Shown here: positions 15,944 through 24,139 of the stretch, in pieces
Layout of the letters: every line of letters starts with the position of its first letter
Position numbering within the stretch: the first letter of the stretch is position 1
Source: Jannaschia faecimaris
Lineage (GTDB): Bacteria > Pseudomonadota > Alphaproteobacteria > Rhodobacterales > Rhodobacteraceae
Assembly: GCF_900107415.1 (NCBI RefSeq)
Contig: NZ_FNPX01000003.1
Span: 186,001-250,000 of the forward strand
DNA length: 64,000 nt
Reading direction: 5' to 3'
Position numbers and translations under genes: made by a program
Notes under the pieces: generated by a model
Told to the model about the DNA's origin: nothing
What the model saw: the letters and a program-made list of their open reading frames with translations, nothing else
Database searches by the model: none

Positions 15944-17115
15944 CAGTATGGCAATCCGACATAGTTTTCGGCCATGACCGTCTGCGCGGCACGGGAGCCT
16001 TCCAGATAGTCGATTTCGGCCAGTTTCATGCGCTGGCCGAAATGGCCGTCTTCGGGAAAGCGGTGCATCAGCGTGGTGAACCACCAACTGAACCGCGTCG
16101 CCTTCCAGACGCGGGCCAGCGCGTGCTCCGAGTAGCGGTCCAGCCCCTCATCGTCGCCCGCATAGTGCCGGATCAGACCATCGCTTAGGTAGTGCACGTC
16201 CGAGATCGCCAGGTTCAGGCCCTTGGCCCCGGTGGGCGGCACGATGTGGGCCGCGTCCCCCACGATAAACAGGCGGTTCCAGCGCATCGGCTCGGCCACG
16301 AAGGATCGCAGGGGCGCGATGCTCTTCTCGATCGAGGGGCCGGTTTCTATCGCTTCGGCTACGTCGCTGGGAAGGCGGCGGCGCAATTCGTCCCAAAAGG
16401 CGTCGTCGGTCCACTTTTCCAGCGGATCATCAGCAGGGGCCTGAATGTAATAGCGGCTGAGATTTGCGTTGCGCATCGAGGCGAGGGCGAAGCCCCGGTC
16501 ATGGTTGGCATAGATCAATTCGTGATCGGCCGGTTTCGTGTGGCTCAGGATGCCGAGCCAGCCGAAGGGATAGGTGCGCTCGGTGGTGCGCAGTACGTCT
16601 TGGGGGATTGTCTTGCGACTGACCCCGTGGAAGCCGTCACACCCGGCGATCCAATCGCAATCGATGCGGTGCTCGGTCCCGTCGCGGTGATAGGTGACAT
16701 AGGGCGTGCCGCCGGCATCGTGGATGGCGACATTGGCGGCCTCGTGAACCACGACACCGCCCATCGTGTCGCGCGCATCGTAAAGGTCTTTCGTCACTTC
16801 CGTCTGGCCATAGACAATTACCTGCTTGCCCGTCAGCGCTTCAAAATCAACGCGGAAGCTGCGGTTCCGGGCGGCGATATAGGTGCCGGAATGGAGAAAA
16901 CCCTCGGTATCCATGCGCGCACCCACGCCGGCCTCGCGCAGCATCTGCATCGTGCCGCCCTCCAGCACGCCCGCGCGGATCCGGCCCAGCACATAGTCCC
17001 GCGACCGCCGTTCCAGCACGATCGTGTCGATCCCGGCACGGTGCAGGATCTGCGAAAGCAGCAGGCCGGATGGGCCTCCTCCGACGATGCAGACCTGTGT
17101 GCGTGTTGTGCTCAT
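15943..17115 (-). CDS. pobA: 4-hydroxybenzoate 3-monooxygenase PobA
   Basis: PobA is the FAD- and NADPH-dependent hydroxylase that turns 4-hydroxybenzoate into protocatechuate. The 390-residue length matches the family. It has the FAD motif VGGGPSGLLLSQIL at residues 11-24, a GCDGFHGVSR motif that contacts FAD and NADPH, and the second FAD motif GDAAHIVPPTGAKGLN. The ATG at 17115 is preceded by GGGGAG; earlier in-frame codons lack family sequence. It is the first gene of a pobA-pcaD-pcaB operon and divergent from an alcohol dehydrogenase over 122 bases. No PobR-type regulator is next to it. Confidence 0.95.
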   Translation of the reverse strand: MSTTRTQVCIVGGGPSGLLLSQILHRAGIDTIVLERRSRDYVLGRIRAGVLEGGTMQMLREAGVGARMDTEGFLHSGTYIAARNRSFRVDFEALTGKQVIVYGQTEVTKDLYDARDTMGGVVVHEAANVAIHDAGGTPYVTYHRDGTEHRIDCDWIAGCDGFHGVSRKTIPQDVLRTTERTYPFGWLGILSHTKPADHELIYANHDRGFALASMRNANLSRYYIQAPADDPLEKWTDDAFWDELRRRLPSDVAEAIETGPSIEKSIAPLRSFVAEPMRWNRLFIVGDAAHIVPPTGAKGLNLAISDVHYLSDGLIRHYAGDDEGLDRYSEHALARVWKATRFSWWFTTLMHRFPEDGHFGQRMKLAEIDYLEGSRAAQTVMAENYVGLPY

Positions 17116-17237
17116 GCGGCTCCCCATATCCTGTTCATGACCGCGCGGGGGCCGCTGGGCAAGGGACACGACCGATCAGGTTGCAAGGGCGTACCGTCTG
17201 TGGCCTGACTTCAGTTCCAACGGAACGGGACAACACT

Positions 17238-18302
17238 ATGCGACAAATTCGGGCGGCAGTCTGCCGCGACTTCACGGCACCACTGATGATCGAAACTGTG
17301 GAATTGCCCGACCCTGGACCGGGTGCGGTGGCAGTGGATATCGAGGCCTGCGCCATTTGCCATTCCGATATCACCTTCATCGATGGTGGATGGGGCGGCG
17401 CGCTGCCTGCGGTCTACGGCCACGAGGCCGTGGGTCGCATTTCGGCACTTGGGCCGGAAGTGCGGAGCTATGCGGTGGGCGACCGTGTCCTTGTGACGTT
17501 GATTCGGTCCTGTGGCAGTTGTTCGACCTGCGCCGGTGGCCGTCCAACCCAATGCGCCGACCCGGGCAACCATCCCGGCCTGTCGGACGGCACGGTGACG
17601 GCAGCGATGAATTGCGGGGCCTTCGCCGAGGCAGTGGTCGTCGACGCCAGCCAGCTTGCACCGATCCCCGACTCGATTCCGGCAGAAGCGGCCTGCATCC
17701 TGTCCTGCGGCGTGGTCACGGGATTGGGCGCGGTTGTGAACACGGCGCAGGTGCGACCCGGCGATTGGGTTGTGGTGATCGGGACCGGCGGCGTGGGCCT
17801 GAACGCGGTGCAGGCGGCGCGGCTGTCCGGGGCGGCCCGCGTCGTTGCGGTGGACCTCACGGATGAGAAGCTGGCCGCGGCGCGGGAATTTGGCGCGACC
17901 GATGGCATTTTGGCGGGCACCGACGGGCACCCGGCAATGCAGGCCCTGGGTCGCCTGGCCGACCATGTCTTTATCACCGTTGGTGCCGGTCCTGTCATCG
18001 ACGGCGCGCTGGACTGGCTCGCCCCGCACGGCACCGCCTATCTTGTGGGGATGCCGCATTCGGGCACAGTCGGACATTTCGATCCGGTTGCGGCCAGCTA
18101 CTACGGTCATGGTTTGCGCGGTACCCGTATGGGCGACGTGGTGTTGCGGCGGGACATGCCCTGGCTTCTGGACCTGCACGCGCAGGGGCGGCTCAAGCTC
18201 GAGGAACTGGTCTCGGGTACATTCCCTCTGGACCGGATCAACGATGCAATCGCCGCGACACGCGCGGGGCAAGGGCGTCGCAACGTCGTGGTCATGGCAT
18301 GA
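17238..18302 (+). CDS. Zinc-dependent alcohol dehydrogenase
   Basis: The 354-residue medium-chain dehydrogenase has the catalytic zinc ligands Cys41 (AICHSD) and His62-Glu63 (GHEAVG), the four structural-zinc cysteines at about 92, 95, 98 and 106, and the NAD-binding GTGGVGLNAVQAA loop. It belongs to the class III-like group that includes glutathione-dependent and aryl-alcohol enzymes, but the substrate is not clear. The ATG at 17238 has only a weak GGGAC upstream. Its stop overlaps the enolase-superfamily gene (ATGA at 18299-18302), so the two enzymes probably act in one pathway, perhaps sugar or sugar-acid catabolism. Confidence 0.9.
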   Translation: MRQIRAAVCRDFTAPLMIETVELPDPGPGAVAVDIEACAICHSDITFIDGGWGGALPAVYGHEAVGRISALGPEVRSYAVGDRVLVTLIRSCGSCSTCAGGRPTQCADPGNHPGLSDGTVTAAMNCGAFAEAVVVDASQLAPIPDSIPAEAACILSCGVVTGLGAVVNTAQVRPGDWVVVIGTGGVGLNAVQAARLSGAARVVAVDLTDEKLAAAREFGATDGILAGTDGHPAMQALGRLADHVFITVGAGPVIDGALDWLAPHGTAYLVGMPHSGTVGHFDPVAASYYGHGLRGTRMGDVVLRRDMPWLLDLHAQGRLKLEELVSGTFPLDRINDAIAATRAGQGRRNVVVMA

Positions 18303-19555
18303 AGCTGGCGCATCTTGAGATTTTCGTTGTCGCCCCGCCGGCTCCCGGCTGGGGCGGGCGCTACTGGATCATCCCCAAGCTGACGACGGCCTGCGGGATT
18401 ACTGGATATGGTGAATGCTACGCCAGTGCGGTCGGCCCGGACGCGATGCGCGCGGTGATAAGGGACGTCTTTGCGCGCCACATGGAGGGCACCGACCCCG
18501 AGAACATCGAGCTGATGGCCCGTCGCGTCTGGGGCTCCGGCTTTACCGGGCGGCCCGATCCGACCGTATGGGGGGCGTTTGCGGGGCTCGAGATCGCTTG
18601 TTGGGATATTCTTGGCAAGGCGCGGGACCGGCCCGTCTGGGCGTTGATGGGCGGTCGGCTGAACGAGCGGGTGAGGGCCTATACCTATCTCTTTCCCTAC
18701 GAGGGCATGGGCGATGCATTCTGGACCTCGCCCGAATTGCAGGCACAGGTCGCCGCCGACCGCGTGGCCGAAGGGTGGACGGCTGTCAAGTTCGACCCGG
18801 CGGGGCCCTATACGATCTTTGGCGGGCATCAGCCGGCGGGCCGCGACATCACACTGTCGGTCGAGATGTGCCGGGCGATCCGGGCCGCCGTGGGCGACCG
18901 GGCCGACCTGCTGTTCGGCACCCACGGGCAATTCACCGCCGCCGGGGCAATCCGGCTGGGCCGGGCCATCGCCGAATTCGATCCACTGTGGTTCGAAGAA
19001 CCGGTGCCGCCGGATACGCCCGAAGCCATGGCCGAAGTCGCGTGCGCGGTGCCGATCCCGGTGTCCGGGGGCGAGCGGCTGTGCGGTCTGTCGGAATTCG
19101 CGACATTGTTGCGTTTGGGTGGAGCCGCGATCGTGCAACCAGCCCTCGGGCGGCTGGGTGGACTGCTGGCGGGTCGCAAGTTGGCGGCGCTGGCGCAGGG
19201 GTTCGGGGTCCAGGTTGCACCACATCTTTACTGCGGCCCGGTGGAATTCGCCGCGAATGTGGCGCTGGGGGCGACGATCCCGAACCTGCTGATGGTGGAA
19301 GCGATCGAATCACCGTTCCACCATGCGCTGGCCGGGGCACCGCGGGTGGAAGTTGGCTACGTCACGCCGTCGGAAGAACCAGGGCTGGGGATCACCTTTG
19401 ACGAGGATCTGGCCCGCGCGCACCCTTACACGAGCGACGCGCTTCATCTTCAAATGCAGGATGCGCCTTGCGACTATGTTCGCGGCAATGCCTTCACCGG
19501 CGGCGCGGCCGACACGGTGCATCAGGGGGCGACCGGACAAAGGGAGACGGGCTGA
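18299..19555 (+). CDS. Enolase-superfamily enzyme (mandelate racemase/muconate lactonising group), substrate unknown
   Basis: The 418-residue protein has the enolase-superfamily layout: N-terminal capping domain, then a barrel with WDILGKARDRPVWALMGG (about 102-119), VKFDPAGP near 163-170, the GTHGQ motif near 207-211, LWFEEPVPPD near 230-239 and SGGERLCGL near 256-264. FEEP and GGER supply two metal ligands. At the first ligand position dehydratase subgroups usually have an Asp-x-His; here the His is kept but the Asp position is Gly. A dehydratase or cycloisomerase of sugar acids is the likeliest role. It is coupled to the upstream dehydrogenase. Confidence 0.85.
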   Translation: MKLAHLEIFVVAPPAPGWGGRYWIIPKLTTACGITGYGECYASAVGPDAMRAVIRDVFARHMEGTDPENIELMARRVWGSGFTGRPDPTVWGAFAGLEIACWDILGKARDRPVWALMGGRLNERVRAYTYLFPYEGMGDAFWTSPELQAQVAADRVAEGWTAVKFDPAGPYTIFGGHQPAGRDITLSVEMCRAIRAAVGDRADLLFGTHGQFTAAGAIRLGRAIAEFDPLWFEEPVPPDTPEAMAEVACAVPIPVSGGERLCGLSEFATLLRLGGAAIVQPALGRLGGLLAGRKLAALAQGFGVQVAPHLYCGPVEFAANVALGATIPNLLMVEAIESPFHHALAGAPRVEVGYVTPSEEPGLGITFDEDLARAHPYTSDALHLQMQDAPCDYVRGNAFTGGAADTVHQGATGQRETG

Positions 19556-20255
19556 GAGCCGCGACGAAAGGTCTGCGACGTACTTGAGGCAGGTGCTCGA
19601 CGGCGTGATCTACTGGGAGATGCCTTTCGCTCAGTGGCCTGTCCTTTTGATCTCGGTGGTGGTCCTCAGGGGTGCACAATTCGTTGCGACCACGATCTAT
19701 GGCTCGCGCACGCTTCGGTCCGGCTCAGCTATCTTGTGGGCTGACGCGTTTGGTGGTGTTGGTTCGAAACTTGCATCGCGCGATTTGCCGACGGTCCCGA
19801 AATTCAAGAGTGACGACGATATGCTGTCGCTTGTCCTGCAGGCTGGGCCGAAAATTCGAGAGGTCTGAACCGGGTCTCGACTGTAAACGCGGGGCACCGG
19901 GGTCGAAGGGCCTGTTGCCCTGTCGCCTGACTATGACAGCTACTGAATGAGGTGCCTGATCCGAAAAAGCCGCTTGCCGCGGTTCGTCGCTATCGGGCGG
20001 CCGTAGGTAGATGACGCCGCCCTGATGCCCGACACTGGCGTTGGTCCCGGATGGATTGTAACGGGCAATATCACGTTCCGATGGGGACTGTCACCGACAT
20101 GGTCAAAGCGTTCGACGAGATGCATGGATGATCGTTCTGCTTGTATGGGCTCTGTTGCCATTTTGGACACACCGCCCCATGCATTCATGACCTGTGCAGT
20201 TTGCGACCCACCCGTTTCGCGCATCTCTTGGAAATCGAAATGCGCCACGCGGGTG
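19556..20255. other. About 700-base stretch without a recognisable gene
   Basis: Two short open frames lie here: plus strand 19620-19868, with a hydrophobic N-terminus, and minus strand 19940-20248, just after the helicase gene. Neither resembles a family I know, neither has a convincing ribosome-binding site, and the second would start with GTG. The region could be a degraded gene or a true intergenic spacer. I see no tRNA, terminator with a T-run or insertion-sequence end. Confidence 0.4.
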
Positions 20256-21791
20256 TCACTTGTCGTTGCGGCGTTCGTCGAAGCTCATTTCGATAAAGCC
20301 GGGGACATGGTCGCCCAGGCCGACCACGCGTGGGCCGCGGTCTTCGTTGCGTCCTCGTCCCCCGCGGGAGCGGCCGGAGTTGCGCGTATCGCCGTTGCGG
20401 TCGCTCCGATCATTGTCAGCGGGCGCGGGACGCGGCGCCTCAGGGCGTGATGCTTCGGTGCGCGGGGCCTCGGTCTTGGCTGCTTGCGGAGCGGGCGCAG
20501 GCGCGGCGGCTACCTCAGCAGGCTTTTCTTCGCTGGCCTTCTTGCTGCGCGACCGCGTGCGGGAGGAGGCACGCTTCGGTGCCGCCTCTTCTTCCTCGGC
20601 CTCGTTGCGGGCCGGGCGGTCGCCGGGGGGTGTCCAAGGGTTTTCACCCCGTGGGATCTGAGTCTTCACGAGGCTTTCGATGGCATCCAGATATTTCTGA
20701 TCCGACGGTACCGAGATCGTATAGGCGGTGCCCAGCTTGCCGGCCCGACCCGTCCGACCGATGCGGTGAACGTAATCCTCTGCGTGGCTGGGAACGTCGA
20801 AATTGAAAACGTGGCTGACATTCGGAATATCGAGACCGCGCGCGGCCACATCCGAAGCGACGAGGAACTTGATGCTGCCATCGCGGAATCCGTCGAGGGT
20901 GCGCGTCCGGTGCGACTGCTCTAGGTCGCCGTGAATCGGCTCGGCGTTGTAGCCGCTCTTCTTGAGTGACTTCGCGACGATATCCACATCGACTTTCCGG
21001 TTACAGAAGATGATGGCGTTGCGCAGCGGATTGTCGGCCTGCGCCGCATCACGGTCGATGATTGCGCGCAGGATCTCGCGCTTGTCCTTCGCGGTCATAG
21101 AGCGGTTTTTCGGCGTGTGTTCGACCAACACCTGCGTGATCGTCTCGGACGTGGAGTTTTGGCGTTCGACCTCGATCTTCACGGGGTTCGAAAGGAACTT
21201 GTTGGTAATCCGCTCGATTTCCGGTGCCATCGTGGCCGAGAAGAACAGAGTCTGGCGCGTGAACGGTGTCATTTCGAAGATGCGTTCGATGTCGGGGATG
21301 AACCCCATGTCGAGCATTCGGTCCGCTTCATCGACGACCATGATTTCCACCCCGGTAAGCAGCAGCTTGCCGCGCTCATGATGGTCAATCAGGCGGCCGG
21401 GCGTCGCGATCAGGACGTCGACGCCCCGATCGATCAAACGATCCTGCTCCTTGAAGGACACGCCGCCGATCAGCAGGGCCTTCTTGAGGCGGCTGCCCTT
21501 GGCGTAATTGTCGAAGTTCTCGGCCACCTGCGCGGCAAGTTCACGCGTCGGGGCGAGGACGAGAGAGCGCGGCATCCGTGCACGGGCGCGTCCCTTGCCC
21601 AGCAGCGTGATCATCGGCAGCGTGAAGCTTGCGGTTTTTCCGGTGCCTGTCTGTGCGATTCCCAGAACGTCGCGACCTTGAAGGGCGGGCGGAATGGCAC
21701 CTTCCTGAATCGGTGTGGGTGTCGTGTAGCCTGTGGCCTCGATGGCCTTAAGAACCTTGGGGTCCAGGTTCAAATCGGAAAAGCTGGTCAT
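20256..21791 (-). CDS. rhlE: DEAD-box ATP-dependent RNA helicase, RhlE type
   Basis: The 511-residue protein has the helicase core in residues 1-380: Q motif (GYTTPTPIQEGAIP), Walker A AQTGTGKT, PTRELAAQV, VDEADRMLD, FFSATM, ASDVAARGLDIP and HRIGRTGRAG. The last 130 residues are an Ala/Pro/Glu-rich then Arg/Gly-rich basic tail (SRGGRGRNEDRG), usual for RhlE proteins that act in ribosome assembly, RNA decay or cold adaptation. The start at 21791 gives the conserved FSDLNLDPKVLKAI opening. The gene is monocistronic as far as can be seen and divergent from the OsmC gene. Confidence 0.93.
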   Translation of the reverse strand: MTSFSDLNLDPKVLKAIEATGYTTPTPIQEGAIPPALQGRDVLGIAQTGTGKTASFTLPMITLLGKGRARARMPRSLVLAPTRELAAQVAENFDNYAKGSRLKKALLIGGVSFKEQDRLIDRGVDVLIATPGRLIDHHERGKLLLTGVEIMVVDEADRMLDMGFIPDIERIFEMTPFTRQTLFFSATMAPEIERITNKFLSNPVKIEVERQNSTSETITQVLVEHTPKNRSMTAKDKREILRAIIDRDAAQADNPLRNAIIFCNRKVDVDIVAKSLKKSGYNAEPIHGDLEQSHRTRTLDGFRDGSIKFLVASDVAARGLDIPNVSHVFNFDVPSHAEDYVHRIGRTGRAGKLGTAYTISVPSDQKYLDAIESLVKTQIPRGENPWTPPGDRPARNEAEEEEAAPKRASSRTRSRSKKASEEKPAEVAAAPAPAPQAAKTEAPRTEASRPEAPRPAPADNDRSDRNGDTRNSGRSRGGRGRNEDRGPRVVGLGDHVPGFIEMSFDERRNDK

Positions 21792-22021
21792 GTGCGTCCT
21801 GGTTGGAGCCGGGCCGGATGCCCGCTGCTCTGGGGGTGGCGGGACGCCGCTTGATCTTGCGCCCCAGTCTAAACATCGTGCGGATCATGCTGATCCCGCG
21901 TCGCTGCGATAGCAAAGGGGGCCACCGCGGTCAACTTGGCCCGTTTGCGACTTATTTTGGAACGCAAGACCTTTCGGCTGTGTTCCCTTCACGACACCAC
22001 AACACAACCAAGGAGGGTACG

Positions 22022-22447
22022 ATGCCCAACAACCACGGAACGGCACATTGGCAAGGTGGACTGAAGGACGGAAAAGGCACCGTCTCAATGGAGTCCGGGG
22101 CGCTTAAGGATCAACCCTACGGCTTTAACACCCGGTTCGAGGATGCGCCGGGGACCAACCCCGAGGAAATGGTCGCTGCCGCACATGCATCTTGCTTCTC
22201 CATGGCACTGTCGATGGTGCTGGGCGAGGAGGGAATGACCGCAGATGCGATCGATACCAAGGCGACCGTAACGCTCGATCAAGTTAATGGCGGCTTTGCC
22301 GTCACCAAGTCGCATCTCGACGTCACGATCTCGGTGCCCGGTGCAGACAAGGAAGCCGTGATGCAGGCGGCTGAGGGTGCAAAGGCGAACTGCCCGATTT
22401 CCAAGTTGCTGACGGCAGAGATCACAATGGACGCGAAGGTCGTCTGA
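22022..22447 (+). CDS. OsmC/Ohr-family peroxiredoxin
   Basis: The 141-residue protein starts at the ATG at 22022 with a strong AAGGAGGG site. It carries the two redox cysteines of the family, Cys58 in AHASCFSMAL and Cys124 in KANCPISKLL, and the GTNPEEMVAAAH segment, which place it in the OsmC branch that reduces organic hydroperoxides. Length is normal. It is divergent from rhlE with 230 bases between the start codons, room for its own promoter, and is probably monocistronic. Confidence 0.92.
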   Translation: MPNNHGTAHWQGGLKDGKGTVSMESGALKDQPYGFNTRFEDAPGTNPEEMVAAAHASCFSMALSMVLGEEGMTADAIDTKATVTLDQVNGGFAVTKSHLDVTISVPGADKEAVMQAAEGAKANCPISKLLTAEITMDAKVV

Positions 22448-22500
22448 CATCTGCCGGATGGCCGGAGGTCTCATGCGTCAATCCTGATTGGATAGGCTGA

Positions 22501-23115
22501 CTACCGCGCGATCAAGCTTGGGTGGCGGCGGGGGCAATAGCCTGCCGCCAATACCGCTTGCATCACCGGACAAGTCAGCGCCCAAACCCGCCCGTTCGGT
22601 ACCGGGACGGCCACACCGTAGCCGTCGGGCGAGTACCGATAGGCGTGGCCAGACCATTTCAGGAAATCCTGTCCCTCGTGCCGGAACAACGTGCCGTCTG
22701 GCAGGGCTTCGCCCATCGCGTCGTGGGTCCGAAGGAGCCGCGCGCCGGGTCTGGCGCGGGACGTGTGAAGGCTTCGGTCGACCGCCTTTGGGTCGGGCCA
22801 GGTACCCAAGGCGCGCATCCACGCGGCGCTGAACAATTTGTAATCCGCTCGTCTGCATTGTCCGCATGGCCGATGACCTGCGGCCATTGCGACCGCCTCA
22901 TCCAAGAAGAAGAGGGCGGTCCAACGCCCTGACGGCATAATCGGACGCCAGCGCCCGCGGTAGGAAAGTTCACAACAAACCCAAGCCCGGTGTCTCCACC
23001 GCGCGGCTCCGATTCCGTTGCCGTCGTGGAGGACGCCGCGATTGCCGGTAAGGGTGCCTCGTGCCGGGGTCGCCAGAAATGTACCGTCCGGCTGCACCCG
23101 GTTCGGGTACGTCAT
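22501..23115 (-). CDS. Conserved hypothetical protein with a CxxC motif
   Basis: The 204-residue protein is not assigned a function. From memory it resembles a conserved hypothetical family with the blocks TPARGTLTGNRG..LHD near the N-terminus, GRWTALFFLDEA in the middle and GHRPCGQCRRADY near residues 80-92. The last block looks like a small zinc-binding knuckle, and the C-terminus adds a second Cys region (AAGYCPRRHPS). Its ATG overlaps the stop of the upstream gene (ATGA at 23112-23115), so the two hypotheticals are co-translated. It could be a nucleic-acid-binding or DNA-repair-related protein, but nothing here proves it. Confidence 0.72.
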   Translation of the reverse strand: MTYPNRVQPDGTFLATPARGTLTGNRGVLHDGNGIGAARWRHRAWVCCELSYRGRWRPIMPSGRWTALFFLDEAVAMAAGHRPCGQCRRADYKLFSAAWMRALGTWPDPKAVDRSLHTSRARPGARLLRTHDAMGEALPDGTLFRHEGQDFLKWSGHAYRYSPDGYGVAVPVPNGRVWALTCPVMQAVLAAGYCPRRHPSLIAR

Positions 23116-23480
23116 TGCCCGTCTGTCGCCGCGATCAGCATGGTGAGGCGCGGGTCGGACGCGGCCCGCTTTTCGATCATTCTGGACGTTGCCGCGTCCC
23201 GTTCACCTAAGTCTGCCAGCACGTCGGACAAAACTTCAGCCCCGTCCAGCCGCGCGCCCTCAGCCAAGGCATCCAGTGCGAGATCGGGATCGTCGGAAAT
23301 CAGCCGATCCATTACCGCGCCGGTCCAGGCGTCCGGCGTTTCCGCATCGGCGTCAGGCGTACCAAGGTACCCGATCAGCCGGGCCGCGAACCGGTCGAGC
23401 GGCAGGTCGCCGGGCGGCAAGGAATTAGTATCCGCAGGCAGCCCGAGGGCTTCGGCAACGATTCTGCGCGGAATTGTCAT
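23112..23480 (-). CDS. Hypothetical protein of about 122 residues
   Basis: I do not recognise this protein. It is Ala-, Asp- and Leu-rich and appears all-helical, without membrane segments or a signal peptide. MTIPRRIVAEALGLPAD at the N-terminus and MIEKRAASDPRLTMLIAA near the C-terminus are its most regular parts. The ATG at 23480 is given; a TTG at 23498 is also in frame and AAGG lies between the two. Its stop overlaps the start of the CxxC-motif protein, which suggests a shared function. Confidence 0.6.
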   Translation of the reverse strand: MTIPRRIVAEALGLPADTNSLPPGDLPLDRFAARLIGYLGTPDADAETPDAWTGAVMDRLISDDPDLALDALAEGARLDGAEVLSDVLADLGERDAATSRMIEKRAASDPRLTMLIAATDGQ

Positions 23481-23783
23481 CGGGGTCGACCTTGGCAAAG
23501 CTCGGTTTCGGCGAGACCCGCTTGGGTGTTCGCGGAATGGTCAGAGGTGTATATCAACTCGCTCTCCAATGTGTTCGCCTCGGTCAATTCCCGGTGCATG
23601 CCGCAAATTGACGGCACAGATAATCATGCCGCAAGCCCATTCTACAAGGCGACCTGACACAGCGTTGGATTTGTTTGCTCCGTTAATCGAAGAAGTTTCT
23701 CGGTACGAATTGCGATCAGTTTGAAACCTTGGCCCGTCGGATCCGTGTCTTCTGATGTTAAACAGCTCAACTAGGAGAAAACT
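23481..23783. other. About 300-base gap without a recognisable gene
   Basis: The gap lies between the divergent hypothetical gene and the small secreted protein. A plus-strand 32-codon frame (23626-23724, ATG to TGA) is present but has no ribosome-binding site and no relative I can name. The last 40 bases, including TAGGAGA at about 23773, form the 5' region of the next gene. It must contain the promoters for both flanking units, though none is a clear match. Confidence 0.4.
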
Positions 23784-23999
23784 ATGTTTCGTATCATCAT
23801 GACCGCGACTGCCGTCAGCGCCGTTGCCGCGACCGGTGCCTTTGCCAAGGGCCACGACCAAGGTCGAAACGAAGGCCAGCCCGAAATCAGTACCGGCCAA
23901 ACCGTCGGTGCCGCGCAGACTTTGGGGGGCAGCCAAGGAAATCGGCCCGCCGACAGGGGACCGACCAAGTCGCAGGGATCGGCAAACGCCGGGAATTGA
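23784..23999 (+). CDS. Small exported protein of 71 residues
   Basis: The ATG at 23784 follows a clear TAGGAGAAAACT site. Residues 1-21 form a Sec signal peptide (short basic start, hydrophobic VSAVAATG core, cleavage after AFA). The mature part of about 50 residues is hydrophilic and rich in Gly, Gln, Asn and Thr without cysteines, so it is probably an unstructured periplasmic or secreted peptide. I do not recognise a family. A 9-bp hairpin at 24027-24050 follows the stop, so it is probably transcribed alone. Confidence 0.65.
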   Translation: MFRIIMTATAVSAVAATGAFAKGHDQGRNEGQPEISTGQTVGAAQTLGGSQGNRPADRGPTKSQGSANAGN

Positions 24000-24026
24000 C
24001 GGTCTCCTGAGCGACCTTGTGACTTT

Positions 24027-24050
24027 GCCCGTCGGTGCGATCCGGCGGGC
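24027..24050 (+). terminator. Hairpin downstream of the small exported protein
   Basis: GCCCGTCGG (24027-24035) pairs with CCGGCGGGC (24042-24050), a 9-bp stem with one G-T pair and a six-base loop, 27 bases after the stop. There is no long T-run, so termination efficiency is unknown. Confidence 0.4.
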
Positions 24051-24139
24051 GCATTTCATGGCTGGCTAAAGGCCACTGGTGACAAACGGCTGCGCGGAGG
24101 CACCTCCCGCAGACACCGCCACTGCAACAAGCGTTTCGT

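Noticed and set aside
19735-19775. T-loop-like GGTTCGAA near 19760
   Set aside because: No tRNA cloverleaf arms could be built around it; an acceptor stem is missing.
23626-23724. Plus-strand 32-codon frame before the small exported protein
   Set aside because: Short, no ribosome-binding site and no recognisable relative, so not reported as a gene.
23541-24059. Minus-strand open frame covering the small exported protein
   Set aside because: No family; opposite a gene with ribosome-binding site and signal peptide; begins beyond the hairpin.
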